From Adenophora triphylla var. japonica (lineage: Eukaryota; Streptophyta; Magnoliopsida; Asterales; Campanulaceae), in NCBI GenBank assembly GCA_022495995.1, contig JAFEMH010002607.1:186001-250000 (forward strand): DNA of 64,000 bases. The letters are read 5' to 3'. The translations under genes were made by a program, and so were the position numbers. This document shows, in pieces, positions 47,211 to 58,060 of the stretch. Below the pieces are notes generated by a model. That model was not told the origin of the DNA. It was given only the letters and a program-made list of their open reading frames with translations, and ran no database searches. Each line of letters begins with the position of its first letter. The first letter of the stretch is position 1.

Positions 47211-47474
47211 CTAATTCCCATCATTGACTTCTGTCATATGCTGCTCTAGTGCGATGTGTTGTTGCATGGATATTTCTCCATACGCAGAAATAGATCCAAA
47301 ATCAATAGCATGCGCAAAGAGTTGGTTCCAAGACAAGGTACTTGTTGGGAAGCTCCTAGGGGGACATAATGGGCATTGAAATTTATTTTCCCCATTATAG
47401 AGGGAAAAACGCCTATTTTGGATTGATCGTGTTGTTCTGGTTGTATGGTATTTAAAATGTGGATGCTCCGTCAT
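47211..47474 (-). CDS. Small XS-type zinc-finger protein, copy 2, intact finger
   Basis: ATG at 47474, 87 codons, stop TAG at 47213-47211. The shared segment RRFSLYNGENKFQCPLCPP is followed in the same frame by SWNQLFAHAIDFGS and QQHIALEQHM, so CPLC...H...H gives a complete C2H2 zf-XS-like arrangement. The N-terminus differs from copies 1 and 3, lacking the RELTxEqKvxxHKxS segment, so the start may be a secondary one or the 5' end is lost. It is the only copy of the three with an unbroken frame. Confidence 0.55.
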   Translation of the reverse strand: MTEHPHFKYHTTRTTRSIQNRRFSLYNGENKFQCPLCPPRSFPTSTLSWNQLFAHAIDFGSISAYGEISMQQHIALEQHMTEVNDGN

Positions 47475-47690
47475 CCTACAGAGTTCATGAGCTAGAACTG
47501 CTGTTAACTCTAAATCATAGCGAAGGAGGCTGCAAAACTACAAAAATGTACATCTGAAACATTTAATACTGCAAACCTTCAATGATATTTGGTGCAAGTA
47601 CTAACTACTAAGAGTTTACGTGAGTTGGAGATAATGCATACAAATAAAGATCAAAGAACGTAATCGTCATGGTTAATAAAAGTTGACTAA

Positions 47691-48345
47691 TTAAGCATAA
47701 AATAGAACGGATAAATTGTTGCTCTCGAGTTGTGTCACAAAATACAAGTAAACCTTCTCCATCAACACGCCCATAAAACATGCAAGCATAGTTGCTGAAC
47801 CATGCTCTCCGTCCATTTCCTGATTAAAAAAAAAAAACAATAACATAACTTCAGCAATTTTGACAGACCATAAAGTAAGCAAAATGCCAAGGAAGATCAA
47901 AGAAACTGGTATGCAAATATTATCAAGATATCCATTCATAATAAGAGCACGGAAACTAGAATAAGCGACTTACTTCTAAAAAAAGGTTTCTGAACCAAAA
48001 CTTTCAAGGAAGTTTTTCTCTTTAGGTTGTAAAATGATCTTCTTGAACATGTCCTTGAGTCTCGTCTCTCCAACCATGTCCTCCAGTAATTGGTCATCCA
48101 ATTGTACAGCCAACTTCTTTTCATCTTCCTCCCCGGCTGACTAAATATCAAAACTTTTTCACCCAATGCTTCACTCAGGCGAATAAAAACAACAGGCTAA
48201 AATGAGGTATAATTCTTTACAGAAAAACTTACAAAAATGAAGAAGGACTAGAGGTTACCTGAATTTCTTTTACCCGATCCACCCATGCCAAAGTTTTTCA
48301 GCAATCTAAAGCAGCTGAACCACAGATCTACTTCTTTGTACCTGG
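47691..48345 (-). pseudogene. Spliced gene fragments, one resembling a SNF2-type motif
   Basis: Minus-strand pieces bounded by AG/GT: YKEVDLWFSCFRLLKNFGMGG (about 48345-48262), PVVFIRLSEALGEKVLIFSQ (about 48195-48135) running on in another frame into LEDMVGETRLKDMFKKII, and a third piece at 47830-47691. The GEKVLIFSQ phrase resembles the start of the SNF2 helicase C-terminal domain, but no further helicase motif follows, so the family assignment is weak. Probably a captured or decayed gene. Confidence 0.3.
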
Positions 48346-49126
48346 AAAATGATACTAACTTTAATTTCCTTTCGAGGTCTTAGCAATGGAAAATAATATT
48401 AACTTTTATTTTTCCTTACTTAGACGAAAAATAAACAAAACCCACCCTTTTTCCACCAACAATGACAAAGAACCGGCGACGGGGTTGTCGCCGGTAAATC
48501 CCATTTAGCTTTCAGTTATAAGGGCCACTAATGTTTTAGTCGCCTGCACAAGTTTCTGCAAGAGAGGAGTAAATTTTGTGGTGGTGGTGGAGACGGGCGG
48601 AGGAGATGAGAAGATAAATAAGAGAGAGTAGGGTTTTCAAATTGTTCTAATGAGATTGAGGAAGGGAGGTGAGTTGGGAGATTTTTATGGGGAGTATGTT
48701 TAATTGGGTTGGTGGGGTGGTTGTTAATAATAATTTTACTGGGCAACTTTTAATAAAAAATTGATAATGTTATTTTTGATAAAATGTTCAATTCAAAACA
48801 ATTGTTGCTTTTCGAGTCATAAGAATTCAAATTTTTATTGTATCCTCACTTTAATGAAACTTGTTTTGTTTTATTAATTGAGTTATTGCATGAAGTAATA
48901 TAAGAGAGATAAACATTAAAAATTAGAGAAAACCTTGATACTTTTATCATTAAACTGAAAAGAATAATTTTCTCTTTTAAATTAGTGAAAATTAAAATAA
49001 CGATTATTTTGAATCGAAAAAAATACAACATCATTAATTTTAAATTAAATATTTCTTCATCTTTTAACATTGGTTATTTGTCTTGTGTTACTGTCACTAA
49101 ATGTTAATGGAATTCAGTTATCACAT
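48346..49126. other. Gene-free AT-rich stretch
   Basis: 48420-48620 has GC-richer text that could be a minus-strand 5' leader, but no frame follows. The rest is AT-rich with nothing recognised. Confidence 0.4.
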
Positions 49127-49129
49127 TTA

Positions 49130-49528
49130 GGCTCCATTTATTTGAGGTAAAATAATTTTTGAAAAATAATTTCTAGAAAATGTTTTCTGAAAAATGAAAA
49201 TATTTTTCGGAAAATATTTTTCGGAAAATGTTTTTCGGAAAATGTTTTTCGTTTGTTTGGTAAATTTAAGGAAAATGTTTTTCATAGGGTGGAGTGGATC
49301 TTGGAGAGTGAGGTATAGTATTAAGAAGCATTTTCTGAAAAATATTTTATTTAGGAGAAATTCATAAATCATTTTTCTTAGTAAGCAAGCCTATTTTTCA
49401 TTGACCGGAAAATGTTTTCCATTGACCGGAAAATGTTTTCCATTGACCTTATTTTCTCTCGCTTGCCAAACATCGAAAAATGGGAAAAATATTTTTCGAA
49501 AAATATTTTACACAAAACAAACGGAGCC
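49130..49528. mobile_element. Tourist-like (PIF/Harbinger) MITE
   Basis: Ends ggctccatttatttgagg and the inverted match ...aaaacaaacggagcc, flanked by TTA at 49127-49129 and 49529-49531. The interior repeats ggaaaatRtttttc in both orientations. 399 bp, no coding capacity. The 3-bp TTA duplication is the PIF/Harbinger signature. Confidence 0.75.
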
Positions 49529-49531
49529 TTA

Positions 49532-50230
49532 TAACAAAATATTTTATGACTTTTGACCCTCTTACACATCATTAATTTTTATTTTTATTGTTTGGTACAA
49601 GTACACATCATTACTACTCTATCACAAAATAATCTTGTCATTTCTTTATGTTAATGAATTTTAGCAAAAAAAAATAATAATTTGAAAAGACATGTGCCAT
49701 TGCATATGACATTTTTCCAGGGGTAATTTAGGTAATTCAATAAAAATTAAAAAAAAAATAAGATGCAAGATTTATATATCGTTACTTATAATCTCTTCAT
49801 GCCATTGAAAAAGACATATATGTCCCATTTTAATGTCACATTATAACTGACACAAGTCTAAAAGAAATTTTTTTAATTCTTTTTTATTCATAAAACTCAT
49901 TTTGTCAAACTCACATCAACAGGCCACTTATTATTTTGTACTACACTTTTTCTCTCACATTTTATTTTCCATACTCATAGCACTAATTTTACTATGCATT
50001 TTTTTTTAATTTTTATGTAAAATTCATTTTATATCTTTTGTAATGATACAAAGAGAGTAATAATTATGATTATGTATTCATATAAATTTTAAATTTTTAT
50101 TAGTATAATTAAATTAACTTAAAAATATTATTTAAATTTTATTTAAAACGACAACAAGTAAATAAGAAAACTATTTCGAAACGGGGAGCGGATTGACCCA
50201 AATTGAATTGGTCTTTGCTTTTTTTTTTTA
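49532..50230. other. Gene-free AT-rich stretch
   Basis: AT-rich low-complexity sequence; no coding or structural feature seen. Confidence 0.5.
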
Positions 50231-50506
50231 GGACTTTTCTATTGTGTGCCCATGGGCACATGATAAGGATTAAAGATTCTCTAGTAATGTGTGTCAAATT
50301 AATACTTGACACACATTACAAGAGAATTTTTTAAAGATTCTCTTGTAATGTGTGTCAAGTATTAATTTGACACACATTACAAGAGAATCTTTAAAAGATT
50401 TATTCAAAGATTCTCTTGTAATGTGTGTCAAATATTAATTTGACACACATTACAAGAAAATCTTTATTCCTTATCATGTGCCCATGGGCACACAATAGAA
50501 AAGTCC
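50231..50506. mobile_element. Palindromic MITE with nested inner hairpins
   Basis: Outer inverted repeats of about 40 bp are near-perfect (ggacttttctattgtgtgcc at the left, its complement ending at 50506) and each contains the palindrome gtgcccatgggcac. Inside, a ~45-bp inner inverted repeat around tgtaatgtgtgtcaa...ttgacacacattaca occurs in series. Flanks are T-rich, so the target duplication cannot be read. Confidence 0.75.
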
Positions 50507-50937
50507 TTTTTTTTAAATGTCAATTATTTCCGTATCTAAAATTAAAATTGTAAATCTATACTATAAGTATTTTAAAGTAGACCAAAATGAATGGGGTGTT
50601 GCCACATAAGCCATAAAAGGTGAATCTTGAACTCTCATGCTTCCACCTCAAATGACCTTTGATCTACTCATGTTGATTTGGATTCGGCCTATTAGGTGTT
50701 AAGAATCATTGATTTTCATAGGTATGCTAATGAAAACTATTTAAATGTAATGTTTCATAGATGAAGTGTATATGTAACTCTAGGTTATCTTTAATAAAAG
50801 TGATTGGATATATGCATGAATATAATTATGTTAATAAACATCCAAATAGACACTATTTAAATATAACATGTCATGTAGATGAAGTGAATAATTACATAAG
50901 TAGTGTAATTAGTATTAGAAAAGTGAATTGGTACATA
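50507..50937. other. Gene-free stretch left of the CACTA end
   Basis: No coding feature. The phrase ataaaagtgattggatatatgcatgaatataatta (about 50793) is a distant relative of the palindrome core near 53420. Confidence 0.4.
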
Positions 50938-51530
50938 CACTACTAGAAAATGTAGTTTAGGTGACAAATCTAAGGTAACAAACATTATTTGGTCACCTAG
51001 AATGACATCAAAGCGACAAATAAAAATTTGGTCACTTAAAATAATCTTTCGTGACCATTTTTAGGTGACAAACAAATTAGTCGCCTTACGAAGGTTTTAA
51101 GCCACTAAATGTAACTTTAGTCACACCAGGTCATCTTTGGTAACGAAATCTTTAATGACTAACAATATAGTCACCTTAAATAAAAGTTTACATGACCAAA
51201 AGTATTTGGTCACCCAAAGTATGTTTTAGGTGACTAATGCTTTGGCAACCATTCTATTTGTCACGTTATAAATATTATGTGACGGATTGATATTTTGGTT
51301 ACGCAAGAATATTTTTAGGTGACTAAGGAATTACGACAAAAAATATTGGTCACCTTACAAGAACTTTAGGTGACTAGCTATGTTTGGTCACTAAATAAGT
51401 GACTAATTCAACAAACATTGTAGTCAACCGTAGGCCGACTAAAACTTTGGTAACCACAATAAGGTGTCTAAATTTAGGTGACAAACTATTGGTCACCTAA
51501 AGTTTCGTCAATTTTACGTGTGGTATTTGG
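50938..51530. mobile_element. One terminus of a CACTA element with subterminal repeats
   Basis: Starts CACTACTAGAAAAT, the classical CACTA/En-Spm terminus, followed by about 20 copies of taggtgac / ggtcacc in both orientations, as in CACTA subterminal arrays. The opposite terminus (TTTTCTAGTAGTG) was not found, so the element is truncated or its other end is outside the region I could trace. No TNP2-type transposase was identified. Confidence 0.7.
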
Positions 51531-51856
51531 ACAAGTAGAGTTCATTTTATCATGATATTCTCCTTGAAAATTGCTCTCAATAATTACATCATAAATAACT
51601 TTTGAGCACCAAGTCCGCATTTTGTGATAGCTTGAAAATGATTTACTTGTTTGTTGCCCACCTATCACCAACAAAGCATACAAATCACAACAATCATGTG
51701 TGACAACATTATAATCTTGAGATGAAGAAATAACATTATTTGATTAAGAGTACAAGCAAAATAAAAAATTGGTGAAATCATGTGAGGGTTTTTTATGTAA
51801 CCAATGGCATTATGCCATAAATATGACGAAAAGAGTGAATTGGTTATTAATATATA

Positions 51857-52141
51857 CTCCCTCCGTCCCGGCCGAAAAGCCACAAAACTAGCCATGCACG
51901 CAAAATAAGAAATGTGATGTAGGAAAGAGAAAAAGTTTAAATGTTGTGAGTATGAAAATTAAATAGGAGAGAGAATGAGTGGGATGTGATGTAGGAAAGA
52001 GAATGTTGTGAGTGTAAAAGTAAAGTAGGAGAGAGAATGAGTGGATGAAATAGTAATAAAAACTTTTCTTTTGGGAAAGTGTCTTTTTAAATGGGACGCC
52101 CAAAATGGAAATTTGTGGCTTTTCGGCCGGGACGGGGGGAG
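51857..52141. mobile_element. Stowaway MITE inserted in the palindrome's left arm
   Basis: ctccctccgtcccggcc to ggccgggacggggggag with TA on each side. The right arm of the palindrome preserves the empty site (attaatatatattccac), proving insertion and TA duplication. Confidence 0.95.
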
Positions 52142-52239
52142 TATTCCACTATTAATTGTGTATCATCTAACTCTTTAATTACTATCGTGTCTTTTGTGCT
52201 TCAACTTCTCGGTTGTGTTTCAACTTCTCGCTCATTTAA

Positions 52240-53148
52240 GAGTAGGTCTGCTGAGAAACGCGTTTTTTCATAAGTTACGGAGAAACGTGTTTCTCCTTAT
52301 CGGTTTATAAGTTTCTGGATATACATTTGAAGGTTTCTGGATATACATTTGAAGATTTCTGGATATATATACTTGGTCAAGGCCAAAGGCCAAGACCAAG
52401 GGCCAAGGCAAGGGCATGACTATTGATATCCAGTACATTGAATATTGATATCCGTGGCCTTGGGACGGATATCCGTAAAAGATTTGGGGCCAAGACCAAT
52501 ACAAAAATTTATATCCGTAACCTTTTTAATTGATATCCGTAACCTTTTTAATTGATATCCGTAACCTTTTTAATTTATATCCAAGCTTTTTAATTGATAT
52601 CCGTAACCTTTTTAATTGGATATCCGTAACCTTTTTAATTGATATCCGTAACCTTTTTAATTGATATCCGTAACCTTTTTAATTGGATATCCGAACATTT
52701 TGAAAGTAGCATTAAACCCCACGAAAGCGAATTCGAGCTCTGATTAGCTAAGAAACTAGCATCTGTCCCCAAATCGTACGGATTACCAAAAGGGTTAACA
52801 TTAAACAAGGAAGAAGACAAATACGATTTGGTCGAAAAATACGACGGCGACGGGTCGAGGGTAGTAAAAACGGGAGAGGGTGAACAAGAAGATGACTTAA
52901 TTCAACAGAGCTTGTAAGAACATATTGTTAATATCCTTAAGAAACTCTTGTCAATGAGTAGGGAACGATTGAAGATGTGGTGGGAGGGAATTGTGGGGAG
53001 GAAGGTACCGGGGCCAAATAGCTGAGCATGGATTTCAAGGCGGACGAGAAGCGTTAATGCCGTGCATCGCCGTCGTCGTCTACGTTATTGTTGAAAAACA
53101 CGTTTCTCCATAAATTATGGAGAAACGCGTTTCTCAGCATATTTTATA
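52240..53148. mobile_element. Non-autonomous MULE (family member A) inserted in the palindrome
   Basis: ctcatttaa is duplicated exactly at 52231-52239 and 53149-53157, and the empty site ctcatttaatac is present once in the right arm near 53655-53665. Ends read gagtaggtctgctgagaaacg (left) and, inverted, tataaaatatgctgagaaacg (right). The interior has atatccgtaacctttttaat repeats (52510-52690), ggccaaggc blocks (52380-52405), and a Ser-rich minus-strand open segment (about 52880-52690) that may be a captured exon of unknown origin. Confidence 0.92.
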
Positions 53149-54011
53149 CTCATTTAATACTTATAACAAATACATATATACATATACATATATACATGTA
53201 TTCATATGTATCTAATACCAGAAAACATATGTTTATATATTTAACAGTTAATATGAAATATTAATGTTAATAATACCATGTAAAGTCATCCTAATTGATG
53301 ATTGTTATCATAACCTAGTAAGTTACATATATAACTACATTGGATTAGAAACTAAATAATTATATTCATGTATATATTTAATCACCTTTATTAGACACAA
53401 TGTATACTTAATTGTGTCTAATAAAGGTGATTAAATATATACATGAATATAATTATTTACTTTCTAATCCAATGTAGTTATATATGTAACTTACTAGGTT
53501 ATGATAACAATCATCAATTAGGATGACTTTACATGGTATTATTAACATTAATATTTCATATTAACTGTTAAATATATAAACATATGTTTACTGGTATTAG
53601 ATACATATGAATACATGTATATATGTATATGTATATATGTATTTGTTATAAGTATTAAATGAGCGAGAAGTTGAAACACAACCGAGAAGTTGAAGCACAA
53701 AAGACACGATAGTAATTGAAGAGTTAGATGATACACAATTAATAGTGGAATATATATTAATAACCAATCCACTCTTTTTCGTCAGATTTATGGCATAATG
53801 CCATTGGTTACATAAAAAACCCTCACATGATTTCACCAATTTTTTATTTTGCTTGTACTCTTAATCAAATAATGTTATTTCTTCATCTCAAGATTATAAT
53901 GTTGTCACTCATGATTGTTGTGGTTTGTATGCTTTGTTGGTGATAGGTGGGCAACAAACAAGTAAATCATTTCAAGCTATCACAAAATGCAGACTTGGTG
54001 CTCAAAAGTTA

Positions 54012-54488
54012 CGCAAAATCTAGGGAGAAACACGTTTCTCCGTAAGTTATGGAGAAACGTGTTTTTCCAAAACTTCTGGATATCAGTCTCAAAGATTCTG
54101 GATATCCAGAACCCTTTGATCATGATATTCAGAAGTTATGTTAGAATGGGACCAACACATACCAACTTTCCGGTCATGGCCTTCACTTGTTTCTGGATAT
54201 ACTTTTAACTGTTTTCTGGATATACTTTTCACTGGTTTCTGGATATAGATTTGGGGTATGTGTTGGTCCCATTCTAACATAACTTCTGGATATCCTTTCA
54301 AAAGGTTCTGGATATCATGAACAAAGGGTTCTGGATATCCAGAACCTTTGAGACTGATATCCAGAAGTAACCATGGGCCAAGGTCATGGCCAATACAAAA
54401 TTTCTGGATATCCTTTCAAAAGGTTCTGGATACCCGTTACCCGTTTCTCCATAACTTATAGAGAAACGCGTTTCTCCCTAGACCTGAG
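54012..54488. mobile_element. Short non-autonomous MULE (family member B) abutting the palindrome
   Basis: Left end cgcaaaatctagggagaaac starts exactly where the palindrome's right arm ends; right end ...gtttctccctagacct. The interior is made of ctggatatc/gatatccag repeats in both orientations. No clear target duplication is seen, so the right boundary is approximate. Confidence 0.65.
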
Positions 54489-55243
54489 TTATCTACTCTA
54501 ACGGGTAATTTTTCCAACTTCAACAAATAAGTTTTATTCTCATATTTATCTAACTTTTTAATGTTCTTTTTTTGTATTTTGAATAAAAGTTTATTTATGT
54601 ATTTCTCTTGAGCATTTTTTTTTATTTTTTTGTGCCAATTTCTAGCTTGATTTAAAAGTTGAAGTTCATTCTAACTTTTTTTTTTTTTACTTTATTATTT
54701 TGTTTTCTTTTGACTAGGTTTTGATTTATGTATTTTATTTCACTTTTTTTTTTGCCTTTGTTTTTTATGTTGTGTTTTCATTTTTAATTTGTTGTTGTAA
54801 ATATTTGTATTTGTTTCATTTTATCTCTTTTTTATTGTTTTTTCATTTTTGTTATTAATTTGATTTTTGTTTTGTAATTTCATTTCACTTTTCTTATATT
54901 CTATATTTTGTTAACTGATATCAAATTAAATTTTAGTTTTGAATCTCTATATTTTTTTGTTAATACATGTCGCATTTTTCTATTTTGGTTATGTTTATGA
55001 ATAATTATATTTTTTATTATTTTTATTTTTAGTAAGACTTCATTTACTTTGGTTTTGATTGTTTTCTTATGTTGCTACATATTTTTTATTTTCTTATGAA
55101 CCTGATTTTATATTATTTTTATTTTTGTATTGCTTTTCGTTAGTAAATTTTCATTTTAATTATGTTCATTAATAAATCCTATCAAGATTGAATTCCGTGT
55201 TTACAAAAATTAATTATGCTAATAATTTTTTTATTTAGGATTT
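54489..55243. other. T-rich low-complexity stretch
   Basis: Strong T over A excess on the plus strand (repeated runs like ttttatttttgt); no ORF or structure. It ends at the target duplication of the next MULE. Confidence 0.6.
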
Positions 55244-55499
55244 AACTTTTTAGGAATTTTTACCAATAAGACCTTGAGATAGGGTGAAATTTATCAATAA
55301 AAACAATACATTTCAAATTTTACTTTAGGATCCAAGAGTTCAAATCAAAACGACCATAGAGTCCCTTGGCCTATTTATAATAATTTAAATGACCAATCTA
55401 CCCTCCCTCCCTCGCTCATTCCCTTTCTCTCTCTATGCGTAATTTCTCTTCTCTCCGCAATCCATTTCTCTCTCTGTCCGCAATTCCGGATTCCATGGC

Positions 55500-55936
55500 G
55501 ATGGCGAGCTTCCAATTCCTCTTAACCATGGGATCATTCTCCAACAATTCCTCTCAACCGTTCAAGCCATGCTCTGCTCCGCCTTCACTCCCGTCACCGC
55601 CGATGTCCTCTCCAACTTGCCTGAGGTTCGACTAATCGTCACCACCAGATCCTACATATGTTGTTGCGAAACAGGCCTTCAATTCGACGTTGTCATCTCC
55701 AATCACATCCTCAACATGTATGCCAAATGCAGGAAGGTAAATTCTACCCACCAACTATTCGACGAAATGTCTCGAACGAAAGTGACTTGGTCCGCTATGA
55801 TTTCGGTATGATCAAGCTGGGAAATCTTTAATGGCTGTTGTAATTTTTACCCAATTGGATCTTGAGTCCAATGAGTTTGGGGCTATTTTCAACTGCCTGA
55901 ATCCCAATAATGACTGTTGTTGCGGGTCTAAGTACT
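55500..55936 (+). pseudogene. Captured PPR-protein fragment
   Basis: Frame 55569-55808 reads YICCCETGLQFDVVISNHILNMYAKCRKVNSTHQLFDEM then VTWSAMIS, a textbook PLS-class pentatricopeptide repeat boundary (hxxxxKxGxxxDxxxxNxLinmYaKCG...A..vFdeM...vxWsamI). After a frameshift at about 55806 the next repeat continues (YDQAGKSLMAVVIFTQLDLESNEFG). PPR proteins bind organellar RNA. Only about one and a half repeats are present within a transposon, so this is a captured fragment. Confidence 0.75.
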
Positions 55937-56914
55937 AGGGATCCATTTTTTATGCCATTTGAGAAGAGGGATGTAAGTTGCTCATACTTCTCAATATCCG
56001 TGACTATTGAACAAAGTTCTATCTATCAAAATTAAGTGTTGTAGTCTGTTATTTTTCAAAAACTAGTTTTTTTGCTCATCTTTTCACCTTGTCGAATGAA
56101 ACTAGTGCATAGTTGTGATGTTCTTTGCTTGAAACTTATTCAAACATAGCTATGACCTCAGTAACTATGAACTCATAAATCTGTGTTAATGTTTTTCTCC
56201 CTATGTTTATTTGATTAGCCTAGTTCAACAGGGCAATTTGGTATCTCGATTGGTTGGATGAAATATCAAAGATTAGGGATATATATGGCATTCATTTGTC
56301 TGATTGTTATATCCTTAGAATCTTTTAGACAACACCATTTTCTTATATTTGATTAAATTTCTAGTTTTTCTCAAGAAATGCTTGTTGAGCACTGATATTT
56401 TGTCCTATTGTTGGACTTGTAGGCCTTGTATTTAAGAAGTCACGCATCTTGAAGTATAACATTGTTGACAAAAGAACCGGATCTCGCTTTTGATATGCAC
56501 AATGTAGTTTGGTGAAATTTTGCTTAGACTGTTAGACATACAAAACATTAGGAGTATAAAATGCATGTCTGCTTTCCGATGCTTCTTTCTTAGGATAAAG
56601 ATTTCGATGCAAATGTTCTATCATCTACTCTACTTCTTTATTGAGATGCATCTTGAAGTATTGAAGTAGATGGCTAATTGGCCATAATATGCATATGAAT
56701 ACATAATTCATTGGGGTTACACTTTGTTATAATTATAATCGATGTGTAATACCCGTCATCGTAGGGCAAGATGGATAATCCGGAAGGTGGGTAGAATTTA
56801 CCTTCAATACTTCGATTATCCTTCCTCTTCTAAGTGCCTTTCCAAAGCCAAAATTCTCCGCCTAGACTGCACCCTATAAAGTATCTCTCACCGCACTTGA
56901 GGTTTGAAGTCGAT

Positions 56915-57075
56915 ATGGTGGCTTACTCTACGAGTGAATTTGGAGGTGGAGAAGACGAGGAAATGGAACTTCAAGCTTGGCGTAAAATCCATTTCCCACT
57001 TCTCGTTGAGCGGTTGAAGAATTCTAAGTATGTTCAAAGAATAACTGCATTTCCTTTTTTTTATTATTATTGTTA
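56915..57075 (+). other. Unrecognised second gene fragment in the Pack-MULE-like element
   Basis: ATG at 56915 opens MVAYSTSEFGGGEDEEMELQAW and continues as RKIHFPLLVERLKNSKYVQR into a T-rich tail; a splice donor could lie near 57027. It has normal amino-acid composition for a real exon but no family is recognised. The preceding 55937-56750 is intron-like with no frame. Confidence 0.35.
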
Positions 57076-57109
57076 ATGGTACTATACACAATTATCTGAT
57101 TCTCAGTTT

Positions 57110-58060
57110 ATAGAACAACAGTGAGATCTATTTCACTGTTTTTATGTCATTCTTTTTTTATAGAACAACAGTGAGGTCTATTTCACAGTTGTTGGTTGTG
57201 ATGTGAATAAATGTGAAATATTTTTCACACTTCTAAAACTGTGAGGTCAGTTTCACAGTTATTTATGAATGTGAAATTGTTTAGTTTTTGACCTTTCTAA
57301 AACTGTGAGGTCAGTTTCACAGTTATTTATGAGTGTTATTTTTGTGTCATTCCTTTAGAACAACTGTAGAACAAGTTTCACAGTTGTTGGGTTTGATGTA
57401 AATAATTCTGTAATAATTTTCTCAGTTGTGCACAAACATTCATGAATAACAGATAAATCACGGGTAAACCACACATACTAAGTAGCAAAACAACTGTGAG
57501 GTCTATTTCATTGTTGTTGGTTGTAATGTGAATAAGTGTGAAATGTTTTTCACACTTTGTGAGGTCAGTTTCACAGTTATTTATAAATGTGAAATGGTTT
57601 GGTTGTTGACTTTTCTAAACTGAGAACTGTGAGGTCAATTTCACAGTTAATTTGCTACTTAGTATGTTTGGTTTACCCGTTATTTATCAGTTGTTGTTGA
57701 TTATTTGTGTACAACTGTGAGGTCAATTTCTCAGTTATGATTGTTTGTGCACAATGAGGTCTATTTCACGCTTGTTGGTTGAGATATGAATAATCGTGGA
57801 AATGTTTTTCACACTTCTAAACTGTGAGGTCAGTTTCACAGTTATTTTTTAATGTGAAATGGTTTACATGTTATTTATCAGTTGTTGATGATTTTTTTGC
57901 ACAACTGTGAGGTCAATTTCTCAGTTATGATTGTGAGGTCACTTTCACATTTATTTATACAGTTATTTTCATCAAAATTGTGAAATAGACTTCTCAGTTT
58001 ATAAATGTGAAAATCATTATACAGTTGTACTCATGTGTGAACAAATGATAAATGATTTTC
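57110..58060. repeat. Array of the word actgtgaggtcagtttcacagt
   Basis: About 20 copies of ctgtgaggtcWRtttcaca, each itself a short imperfect inverted repeat (ctgtga...tcacag), spaced irregularly with variants. It fills the right third of the Pack-MULE-like element. A purine-rich (gagagaaag)n run follows at 58215-58320. Confidence 0.85.

Larger units (their letters stand above)
51596..54011. repeat. Giant palindrome: 601-bp arms, 9-bp spacer, with two insertions in the left arm
   Basis: The right arm is 53411-54011. The left arm is 51596-53401 minus a Stowaway (51857-52141) and a MULE (52240-53148) with their target duplications; the remaining length is also 601 bp. Arms differ at only a handful of positions over the parts I compared (about 98% identity). 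The centre is ttagacacaat-gtatactta-attgtgtctaa. A transcript would form a long double-stranded hairpin. Confidence 0.9.

Noticed and set aside
47936..48166. Calling this a CLASSY/SNF2 gene outright
   Set aside because: Only one short phrase fits the SNF2 C-domain entry; no ATP-binding or later helicase motifs are present, so only a weak fragment call is made.
50793..50840. Sequence similar to the palindrome core at about 53420 as a source copy
   Set aside because: The similarity is short and AT-rich; not enough to claim descent.
51486..51895. Minus-strand ORFs in the palindrome arm as a possible CACTA transposase
   Set aside because: No TNP2 motif; short frames are also broken by the Stowaway insertion and do not recur with conserved codons in the other arm.
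53548..53839. ORFs in the palindrome's right arm
   Set aside because: They are mirror images of left-arm frames in AT-rich sequence, without domain content.
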